The notes under the pieces: generated by a model | What the model was told of the DNA's origin: nothing | The model's database searches: none | The model's input: only the letters and a program-made list of their open reading frames with translations | Part shown: positions 1-5,382 of the stretch, piece after piece | Layout: every line of letters starts with the position of its first letter | How positions within the stretch are numbered: the first letter of the stretch is position 1 | Translations under genes and position numbers: made by a program | Assembly: GCA_024278415.1 (NCBI GenBank) | Contig: JAJRTI010000152.1 | Span: forward strand, 1-8,649 | Length of the DNA stretch: 8,649 nucleotides | Direction of reading: 5' to 3' | Origin: Planctomycetota bacterium | Lineage (GTDB): Bacteria > Planctomycetota > Brocadiia > JAJRTI01

Positions 1-1248
1 CACGATTCGCCGCTCCGCGCCCCGCAGGGCCTCTTTCAATGGCGCCACGTCTCCTGGGGGCGGGAGGAACTGATCCATAGGAAGGGCGATGTCCTCGGGC
101 GTGATGGTGTCGCCTTGGCACAGGATCACCGCGCGCTCGATCATGTTCTCCAGTTCCCGCACATTGCCAGGCCAGTTGTAAGCCATGAGTTTGTTGAGCG
201 CCGCGCGCGAAACGTGCTCGACTTGGCGCCTGTTCTTGGCGCTGTACTTGTGCAGGAAGTGAGCGACCAGCCGCGGCACGTCGTCCAAGCGCTCACGGAG
301 CGGCGGCACCTCGATCTTGACAACGTTGAGCCGGTAGAAGAGGTCGCGGCGAAACAGATCGGCCTCGACTTGCCGTTCCAGCGGCACGTTCGTAGCCGCG
401 ACGACGCGCACGTCCACTTTGACCGGGCGGTCGCCGCCGACCGGCTCGAACTCGCTGTCTTGGAGCACGCGCAGCAATTTGGCCTGCACGGACAAGGGGA
501 TGTTCGACACCTCGTCGAGGAAAATCGTGCCGGTGTCGGCCATGCGGAATCGGCCGTGGCGGTCGTGTGTGGCGCCGGTGAACGCGCCGTGCACGTGGCC
601 GAAGAGTTCGCTCTCCAGCAGCGACTCGCTCAAGGCGGCGCAGTCGACCTTGATGAACGGTCCCGCGCTGCGCGCGCTGGCGGCGTGGACAGCCTTGGCG
701 ACCAGCTCCTTGCCGGTGCCGGTGTCGCCTTGCACGAGCACGTTGGCGTCCGTGTCGGCCACGCTATTGATGAGCGCGTACACGCGCTGCATGTTGGCGG
801 CCTGGCCGATGATGTTTTCAAACTTGCGCTGCGCGTCGAGTTCGTGCCGGAGCCGCTCGACCTCCTGCTCCAAGGCTTGCATCTGGAGCACTCGCTCCAC
901 GGCCATGATGAGTTGGTCGGGCTGGAATGGCTTGGAGAGGTAGTCGGCCGCGCCCAGCTTCATGGCCTCGACCGCGCTATCGATCGTGCCATAGCTTGTC
1001 ATCACGATGACTTCGACGTCGGGCCGGCGCTCCTTGACCTTGCCGAGCAACTCGATGCCGTCCATGCCGGGCATGACGAGGTCGGTGACCACGACGCGGC
1101 AGTCGGGCAAGCGGGCGAGCTTGTCCAGCGCGGATTCGGCGTCGCCGGCCGCGCAGGCCGTGTAGTCGTGCGTCTCGAACATCTCGGTGCACATGGTGGC
1201 GAGGGCCTGGTCGTCGTCGACGACGAGGATGTGGCAGGGGCCGCTCAT
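1..1248 (-). CDS. NtrC-family sigma-54-dependent response regulator (3' end cut by window)
   Basis: Cytoplasmic transcription activator that, once phosphorylated by its partner kinase, would use ATP to open sigma-54 RNA polymerase promoters. The 416 visible residues show a receiver domain (about 1-120) with acidic cluster D11-D13, phospho-acceptor D56 in TDLVMPG, T84 and K106. A short coiled linker follows, then an AAA+ domain (about 143-375) with Walker A GDTGTGKE at 174-181, the sigma-54-contacting loop GAFTGA at 221-226, Walker B TIFLDEV at 241-247, AATN at 284-287 and WPGNVRELEN at 359-368. The frame is still open at base 1, just as the usual Fis-type helix-turn-helix should begin, so only the DNA-binding end is missing. 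Its ATG overlaps the kinase stop codon as ATGA, and a GGGGGA ribosome site lies about 6 nt upstream. Its target promoters are unknown; I saw no clear -24/-12 site in the window. Confidence 0.96.
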   Translation of the reverse strand, partial: MSGPCHILVVDDDQALATMCTEMFETHDYTACAAGDAESALDKLARLPDCRVVVTDLVMPGMDGIELLGKVKERRPDVEVIVMTSYGTIDSAVEAMKLGAADYLSKPFQPDQLIMAVERVLQMQALEQEVERLRHELDAQRKFENIIGQAANMQRVYALINSVADTDANVLVQGDTGTGKELVAKAVHAASARSAGPFIKVDCAALSESLLESELFGHVHGAFTGATHDRHGRFRMADTGTIFLDEVSNIPLSVQAKLLRVLQDSEFEPVGGDRPVKVDVRVVAATNVPLERQVEADLFRRDLFYRLNVVKIEVPPLRERLDDVPRLVAHFLHKYSAKNRRQVEHVSRAALNKLMAYNWPGNVRELENMIERAVILCQGDTITPEDIALPMDQFLPPPGDVAPLKEALRGAERRIV

Positions 1249-3320
1249 GACGCATCCCCCCGCTGTGGCTTGCTGTTGGCGACAGGCAAGCAAATGGCGA
1301 ACTCCGAGCCGCCGTTGCTGGCAATGGGACTTTTCACGGCGATGGATCCGCCGTGGTGTTGGACAATGTCTTGGCACACGGCCAGCCCTAGCCCGGTGCC
1401 TTGCCCGCGGTCTTTGGTGGTGAAGAAGGGCTCGAAGATGCGGCCGAGGTTGTCGGCGGAGATACCGCTGCCGGTGTCCGCCACGCGGATGGTGATGGCC
1501 CGGCCGTCGTCGCCCGCGATGGTTGAAATGTCGATGCGGCCGCCGTTGGGCATGGCGTCGCTGGCGTTGCCCACCAGGTTGAAGAGCAACTGTTGAAGCT
1601 CGTCCTCGTTGGCCCACACGCGAGGCAAGCCGGCCGCGAGTTCGCGGCCGACTTCGATCCGGCGTGCGCGAAGGGTGTACTCCATGAGCGACACGACGCT
1701 GTCCACGACCTTGTTCACGTCCACGTGCGCGCGTTCGAACGTGGACTTGCGCGAGAAGTCGAGGAGGCTCCGCAGCGCGACGCGGCACGTCTCGGCCTGC
1801 TCGGAGATGGTGTGGAGCCAGTCTTGATGCTTGCCCTCGGGCAGGCTTTGCATCAGCATCTTCGCGTATCCGAAGATGGTGGAGAGCGGGGAGTCGATTT
1901 GGTGGGCGAGGCCGGCGGCCATTTTGCCGATGGACGCCATCTTCTCCGCGTGCAGGAGTTGGTTGTTGAGCGAAGCCATCTGCCGGTACGCCTGGCGCAA
2001 CTCGTGCACCTTGCGGCCGAGCTGGCGGCGTTGTTGCCGGTTCTCCGTGACGTCTCGGCAGTACTCGATGACGAACTCGGGCTTGCCGTCGTCGCCCACG
2101 ATGGGGTATGTCCACCGCTCGACCCAGCGCGGGCCTCTGTCGGGTATGTCGGCCTCGAAAACGGCGTGGTGGACTTGGCCGTCGTCGAATGTCTTGTCGG
2201 CCAGGCACGTGGGGCAGGGCTCTCCGCGGCCCCAGTACGACTTGTGGCAGCAGCGGCCGAGCACGTTGCGGCGCTCCTGGGCCGCCAACGCGCACGCGGC
2301 CCGGTTCGCGAACGCGACGTGGCGGTCGCGGTCGATGATGCTGATGAAATCTTGGATGCCGTCGAGCGCGGCCGCGAGGAAGTTGCGCGTGAGCCGGAGT
2401 TCGCGCTCCGATTCGGTGAAGTCTTCGACGGCGAGGACAACCTCCTCGGCCGCGCCTGCGTCGCCGCGTGGTGCGGAGGCCTTGACGCGCAGCGAGAGGC
2501 GCCTTCCGCTCTGGGTCGAGGCTTCGCTTTGGAAGGTCATGGCGCGGCTGGCGGCAGCGGCCTCGGCGAGCCGCTGCTGCACGTCGGGCTGGCCCCATAG
2601 CTCGGCGAGGCGTGCGCCTTCGGCCTCGGCTGCGTCATAGCCGAACATGCGCTCCGCGGCCGGACTCCACATGAGCACGCGGCCGGCCGTGTCCGTACAG
2701 ATGATCGGGGTGCCCGCGTTCTCGACGATGCCTTGCAGGCGCCGGTTGGACCGTTGGATTTGTGCGAACACGAGCGCGTTGTGAACGGCCAGGCCGACTT
2801 GGTTGGCCATGGCTTCGAGGACGGAATGGTGCTCGGGCGTCCAGGTGGCGGCGGGCTGGCGGATGCAGAGCGTGCCGAACCGTTCGTCGCCAAAGCACAG
2901 GGGGGCTACGATGCTCACGACATCGCTTGGGGCATCGCCCTGCATGGGACACTCACACGGTGATCCGCAGGAGTCGGGCGGCCGGGTGACGACGAGGGCG
3001 CGCTTGGCGAGGGCTTCGATCGAGAAGGGGCAGTGCGTGAGGCACAGGGGGTCGATGCCCGGTGGGCAAGAGCGGCCGCGGGATAGGGCCGGCGAACCAA
3101 GCTGATGGGCCACCGTTGGGAGCAGGAGCATGACGCAACTGTACGGCTCGAGCGCCGCCTCGAGCGCCGCGAGCGTGGCCTCGATGACCTGGCGCAGGTC
3201 GAGCGAACTCCCCACGCATTGGCTGACTCGGCGCACGGCCTCCTCGCGCCGCTTCGCGGCATCGAGCGCTTGGGCCAGGTTGGGCAGGTCTGCGGCTGTG
3301 GGCATGTCAGCCTGAGTCAA
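1245..3320 (-). CDS. Hybrid-sensor histidine kinase: Cys-rich GAF, two PAS domains, HisKA, HATPase_c
   Basis: Probably soluble sensor kinase that phosphorylates the adjacent NtrC-type regulator; no membrane segment is visible. I choose a TTG start at 3320 (691 aa) because AAGGAG sits 5 nt upstream and the TTG overlaps the stop of the preceding small ORF as TTGA. An upstream ATG at 3353 has no such support, and an ATG at 3305 is the other choice. Domains, numbered from the TTG: GAF about 30-190, PAS about 193-300, PAS about 315-425, short coiled coil, HisKA about 461-525 with H473, and HATPase with N581/N585, DTGSG 615-619 and GTGLGL 641-646. The GAF carries six clustered cysteines (85, 93, 97, 118, 122, 124). 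The second PAS has C357, C358 and a CPTC pair at 369-372, an arrangement seen in many anaerobe PAS kinases. The H-box reads HQIDSP instead of the usual HE-N-P form. The signal is unknown; redox or metal sensing is inference from the cysteines. Confidence 0.93.
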   Translation of the reverse strand: MTQADMPTAADLPNLAQALDAAKRREEAVRRVSQCVGSSLDLRQVIEATLAALEAALEPYSCVMLLLPTVAHQLGSPALSRGRSCPPGIDPLCLTHCPFSIEALAKRALVVTRPPDSCGSPCECPMQGDAPSDVVSIVAPLCFGDERFGTLCIRQPAATWTPEHHSVLEAMANQVGLAVHNALVFAQIQRSNRRLQGIVENAGTPIICTDTAGRVLMWSPAAERMFGYDAAEAEGARLAELWGQPDVQQRLAEAAAASRAMTFQSEASTQSGRRLSLRVKASAPRGDAGAAEEVVLAVEDFTESERELRLTRNFLAAALDGIQDFISIIDRDRHVAFANRAACALAAQERRNVLGRCCHKSYWGRGEPCPTCLADKTFDDGQVHHAVFEADIPDRGPRWVERWTYPIVGDDGKPEFVIEYCRDVTENRQQRRQLGRKVHELRQAYRQMASLNNQLLHAEKMASIGKMAAGLAHQIDSPLSTIFGYAKMLMQSLPEGKHQDWLHTISEQAETCRVALRSLLDFSRKSTFERAHVDVNKVVDSVVSLMEYTLRARRIEVGRELAAGLPRVWANEDELQQLLFNLVGNASDAMPNGGRIDISTIAGDDGRAITIRVADTGSGISADNLGRIFEPFFTTKDRGQGTGLGLAVCQDIVQHHGGSIAVKSPIASNGGSEFAICLPVANSKPQRGDAS

Positions 3321-3553
3321 GGGCGCTCCTTGAAATCCCGCGTGCCGGTGCACCTGGGGGCAGGCTTACGCTTAGGCCGGGCGGTGCGCGGTGTGCTCGT
3401 GCCTAAGAGGAATGCCATTTCCGGAGTGCCACCGAGGACGGACTTGGGCTTGGCGATGGGTCTCGCTGGCCCAGACGTGTTCGAGCGCGCCTGCGACGAG
3501 CCGCGGATGAACGCTTCGTCTTCGGGCAAGGTATCGTCGTGTGCGTCGGTCAT
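3317..3553 (-). CDS. Small hypothetical protein (78 aa), translationally coupled to the kinase
   Basis: I do not recognise this protein. It has an acidic N-terminus (MTDAHDDTLPEDEAF), then a Pro/Ser/Thr/Arg-rich and probably largely disordered body, a short hydrophobic patch (PEMAFLLG) near residues 44-51, and a basic C-terminus with one cysteine. No signal peptide or transmembrane helix is evident. Support for it being a gene is positional. It starts 5 nt after the flavin-barrel gene stops, and its TGA overlaps the kinase TTG, filling the gap exactly. Against it, the nearest GGAG is about 17 nt from its ATG, which is too far for a standard ribosome site, so it may depend on coupling from the upstream gene. 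It could be a small accessory of the kinase, or simply a leader frame that delivers ribosomes to the TTG. Confidence 0.5.
   Translation of the reverse strand: MTDAHDDTLPEDEAFIRGSSQARSNTSGPARPIAKPKSVLGGTPEMAFLLGTSTPRTARPKRKPAPRCTGTRDFKERP
3326..3331 (-). promoter_or_regulatory. Shine-Dalgarno AAGGAG that sets the kinase TTG start
   Basis: A strong AAGGAG lies within the last codons of the 78-aa ORF, 5 nt before TTG at 3320-3318. The TTG shares its last two bases with the TGA stop of that ORF. The site explains a non-ATG start and implies that ribosomes finishing the small ORF restart on the kinase. Confidence 0.7.
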
Positions 3554-3558
3554 GATGG

Positions 3559-3939
3559 CTATTGGGTCATCTCCACCACGTCGGTGACTTTGATCTTGAC
3601 CGCGTGTTTGGCGCGGTTGAAATTGAGTTGGCCGCGTTGCACCTTGGACGCGATCGCGTCGAATTCGGGGCCGGGTTCGATGAGCGTAGCGACGCCTTTG
3701 AAGAGGTAGCCGCGGTAGGCTGGGGGGTTGACGATGGCGACGGCGATGTTGGGGTTGGCGGCGAGATTGGCCTTGGTCGTGCCTTCGTAGAGGTCGGCGA
3801 AGACGAGGTGCTCGTCGTCGAGTTGGCCCATGCTGCCCTTGGGCACGCAGTGGGGCACGCCATCGGGGCTTGTGGTGGCCACATAGGCCAGCCGGCCCTC
3901 TTCGAGGAACGTGATGGCTTCTTCTGGTATGTGAGCCAT
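3559..3939 (-). CDS. Pyridoxamine 5'-phosphate oxidase-like flavin split-barrel protein
   Basis: A 126-aa cytoplasmic protein of the PPOX/FMN-binding split-barrel superfamily. The pattern fits that family: a helical start (IPEEAITFLEEG), then LAYVATTSPDGVPHCVPKGSMG, a strand pair around HLVFADLYEGTTKANLAANPNIAVAI, and GYLFKGVATL. Members bind FMN or F420, or sometimes heme, and many act as small oxidoreductases; true PdxH is longer, so a pyridoxal-phosphate role is not implied. The start has AGGAG 7 nt upstream. Directly before that ribosome site lie five tandem copies of a 7-bp repeat. It is the first gene of the set with the 78-aa ORF, kinase and regulator, with only 5 nt to the next gene. 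A redox role linked to that two-component system is an inference from this linkage. Confidence 0.88.
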   Translation of the reverse strand: MAHIPEEAITFLEEGRLAYVATTSPDGVPHCVPKGSMGQLDDEHLVFADLYEGTTKANLAANPNIAVAIVNPPAYRGYLFKGVATLIEPGPEFDAIASKVQRGQLNFNRAKHAVKIKVTDVVEMTQ

Positions 3940-3953
3940 GAGGCGGCTCCTGT

Positions 3954-3988
3954 GGTCAGAGGTCAGAGGTCAGAGGCCAGAGGCCAGA
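3954..3988. repeat. Heptad tandem repeat, five copies, in the leader of the PPOX-like gene
   Basis: Plus strand shows three GGTCAGA units followed by two GGCCAGA units, all in register, with one more G after them. On the coding strand this reads as TCTGRCC repeated, ending about 9 nt before the AGGAG ribosome site of the PPOX-like gene. It fills most of the 54-bp gap after the metallophosphoesterase stop. Such a repeat can change copy number by slippage. Confidence 0.9.
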
Positions 3989-3993
3989 GCGTG

Positions 3994-4752
3994 TCACCTG
4001 CCCATGGCGAGGCGGTCGGCGCAGATGCGATCGACGCAGGCAAGTTCGATGATCTTGCGCATGGTCGTCTTGACGTCGTATTCCAGGCGATGCCAGGCCA
4101 CGACCTTGCCGTCAAACGTCGCGTAGCACGTGCGGGGGTCGTGGTCGCGCGGCTGGCCGACGGAACTCACGTTGATGAGGTACTGGCGGTAGTCGCTCAC
4201 GTCGAACTGGAAGTCGACGTGCGGCGGTGCGATCCATTCGAAGTCGGACGTGATGACGCCCGGGAAGTGCGTGTGTCCGACAAAGCACAGACGCGGGATC
4301 TGTTCGAAGACGTCCTCCATCTTGGGGCTCGGCCCCCAGTCCACGTCGTGCCGTGTCAGGTACTCGTTGCGCTCATCGCGCGGGGAGCCGTGCACGAACA
4401 ACACGTCGTCCTCTTGCTTGCGGAGCAGGAGGTTCTCCAAGAATTGCCATCGGTCCGCCTTCTTCGTCATGGCGAAGTAGCGCGGCTTCATGCGTTCGCG
4501 GATGCAGTCGATGGACTGTTGGGCTACGGGGGTGAAGTTGGATGCCTCGGTGAGGACCGCGTAGTCGTGGTGGCCGGAGAGGCACCACGCGCACTTGTCG
4601 CGCACCAAGTCCACGCAGGCTTCTGGATCGGGGCCGTAGCCGACCACGTCGCCCAAGCAGAAGATCTCGTCGATGCCCTGTTGCTCGATGTGCGCGAGCA
4701 CCGCTTCGAGTGCTTCGAGATTGCCGTGGATGTCGGAGATGAGGGCGTACAT
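3994..4752 (-). CDS. Calcineurin-like metallophosphoesterase, YfcE/MJ0936-like
   Basis: A 252-aa cytoplasmic binuclear-metal phosphoesterase. Core motifs are in order: D7/H9 in SDIHGN, GDVVGYG with D35, GHHD at 60-63, H121 in VHGSP and GHTH at 159-162. NVSSVGQPRD at 194-203 is close to the GSVGQPRD signature of this subfamily. The usual asparagine of the GNH(D/E) motif is His here (H61), which may still bind metal. Substrate cannot be told from sequence; relatives hydrolyse phosphodiesters or phosphoesters of diverse kinds, and some are annotated as diadenosine tetraphosphatase-like. MYALISDIHG is the canonical N-terminus, so the start is secure even though no good ribosome site precedes it. 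A 6-bp inverted repeat ends just one base before the ATG. The gene lies between the 25-bp inverted repeat upstream and the flavin-barrel operon downstream. Confidence 0.93.
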   Translation of the reverse strand: MYALISDIHGNLEALEAVLAHIEQQGIDEIFCLGDVVGYGPDPEACVDLVRDKCAWCLSGHHDYAVLTEASNFTPVAQQSIDCIRERMKPRYFAMTKKADRWQFLENLLLRKQEDDVLFVHGSPRDERNEYLTRHDVDWGPSPKMEDVFEQIPRLCFVGHTHFPGVITSDFEWIAPPHVDFQFDVSDYRQYLINVSSVGQPRDHDPRTCYATFDGKVVAWHRLEYDVKTTMRKIIELACVDRICADRLAMGR

Positions 4753-4753
4753 G

Positions 4754-4773
4754 CTTGTTCTGCTTGCAACAAG
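4754..4773 (-). promoter_or_regulatory. Inverted repeat CTTGTT/AACAAG at the metallophosphoesterase start
   Basis: Perfect 6-bp arms at 4773-4768 and 4759-4754 with an 8-nt loop, one base before the ATG. It covers the place where a Shine-Dalgarno site would sit. It could be a translation-controlling hairpin or a protein-binding dyad, or chance. Confidence 0.35.
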
Positions 4774-4819
4774 ATGAAGCGACGAGTCTCAGGGCGATTG
4801 GCGCGAGATAACGTGGCTT

Positions 4820-4882
4820 GTAGTAGGGCGATTCATCGCCCGTCCCTCATGTCGGTCGACGGGCGATAAACCGCCCTACTAC
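4820..4882. repeat. Long inverted repeat (25-bp arms, 13-nt loop), MITE/REP-like
   Basis: Arms at 4820-4844 and 4858-4882 are complementary at 23 of 25 positions. The outer end is GTAGTAGGGCG and the inner end ATCGCCCGTC. The core resembles GTAGGGCG...ATCGCCC palindromes that I recall as dispersed in several bacterial phyla, though I cannot count copies here. It sits between the Nfu-type gene and the metallophosphoesterase. No run of T follows on either strand, so it is not an ordinary intrinsic terminator, but RNA from it would fold strongly. Confidence 0.8.
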
Positions 4883-4894
4883 GAACAGCCTCAC

Positions 4895-4909
4895 GGCGGC
4901 GCGGCCGCC
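4895..4909. repeat. Short GC hairpin GGCGGC-GCG-GCCGCC
   Basis: Perfect 6-bp stem with a 3-nt loop in the gap downstream of the Nfu-type gene, 12 bp from the 25-bp inverted repeat. On the plus strand it is followed by a short pyrimidine run, but no plus-strand gene ends there. On the minus strand no U tract follows. Function unknown. Confidence 0.35.
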
Positions 4910-5014
4910 CCTTTCTCTGGAGCGGGAGTAGGAGTCAGAACTCGACGGTTTGAGGCGCAGCCCGCCTTGTTCAATGGTACCAGCCATCCAGCCGCGAGGG
5001 TAGGCGGTGGTCCG

Positions 5015-5263
5015 CTACTGGGCACACGCCTCGCCTGGGTCGACGGCCTTGACGCCCTCGATCTCGGGGGCCTGTTCCTTGATGGCGTTGAGCACGACCA
5101 TTTCGAGCGTCATGCGCGCGCCGGGGCAACCGGAGCCGGCGCCCTTGAGTTGGACCTTGACGATGTTGTCTTCGATGCCGACGAGTGTGATGCCGCCGCC
5201 GTCGCGTTCGAGTGCGGGGCGAATGCTTTCCAATGCTTTCTCGACCTTTTCTTTCAGTTCCAT
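5015..5263 (-). CDS. NifU C-terminal domain (Nfu-type) protein with altered CxxC motif
   Basis: An 82-aa single-domain protein of the NifU_N-less Nfu family, whose members carry and deliver Fe-S clusters to apoproteins. The family pattern is clear: KVEKALESIRPALERDGG at 6-23, VKVQLKG at 35-41, then GSGCPGARMTLE and an acidic C-terminal part ending VKAVDPGEACAQ. The normal motif is Cys-x-x-Cys. Here the first position is G43 (codon GGC, one base from TGC) and only C46 remains; a second cysteine, C80, lies near the end. A homodimer could still present two C46 thiols, or the protein may have lost cluster binding. AAAGGA lies 6 nt before the ATG. The gene is 119 bp downstream of the LeuA-like enzyme and in the same direction, so they may share a transcript. 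It is separate from the IscU-like gene at 8012-8389. Confidence 0.9.
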   Translation of the reverse strand: MELKEKVEKALESIRPALERDGGGITLVGIEDNIVKVQLKGAGSGCPGARMTLEMVVLNAIKEQAPEIEGVKAVDPGEACAQ

Positions 5264-5315
5264 GGTGAATCCTTTCTGGGGCGGCTGGCAGAAGCGGTGG
5301 GGTTGTCGACGTTTT

Positions 5316-5334
5316 CCTGGGGCTTCGCCCCGGG
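5316..5334. repeat. Hairpin in the gap between the LeuA-like and Nfu-type genes
   Basis: The stem GGGGC/GCCCC, with extra outer pairs including one G-T wobble, closes on a 3-nt loop. On the coding strand the tip reads GCGAAGC, known as an exceptionally stable mini-hairpin. There is no U tract after it. It may slow exonucleases or attenuate transcription between the two genes; the role is a guess. Confidence 0.35.
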
Positions 5335-5382
5335 CTGATATGTCACGCCTCGTTGGGGCGAGTGGCTAGGGAGAGCGGGCGG

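Noticed and set aside
115..1596. Long plus-strand open frame (493 codons)
   Set aside because: It lies opposite the response regulator and the kinase 3' end, has no recognisable domain and an amino-acid mix typical of GC-rich antisense frames.
1593..2600. Plus-strand open frame of 335 codons
   Set aside because: Antisense to the kinase PAS and HisKA region, rich in Val/Arg/Gly/Ala/His as expected from codon shadow; no motif.
3954..3988. CRISPR-like array
   Set aside because: The 7-bp units are contiguous with no spacers, so it is a microsatellite.
3562..4869. Plus-strand open frame of 435 codons
   Set aside because: Antisense to the PPOX-like and metallophosphoesterase genes and runs through the heptad repeat and the 25-bp inverted repeat; no domain.
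4895..4909. Intrinsic terminator after the Nfu-type gene
   Set aside because: The hairpin is good, but no T run follows on the coding strand.
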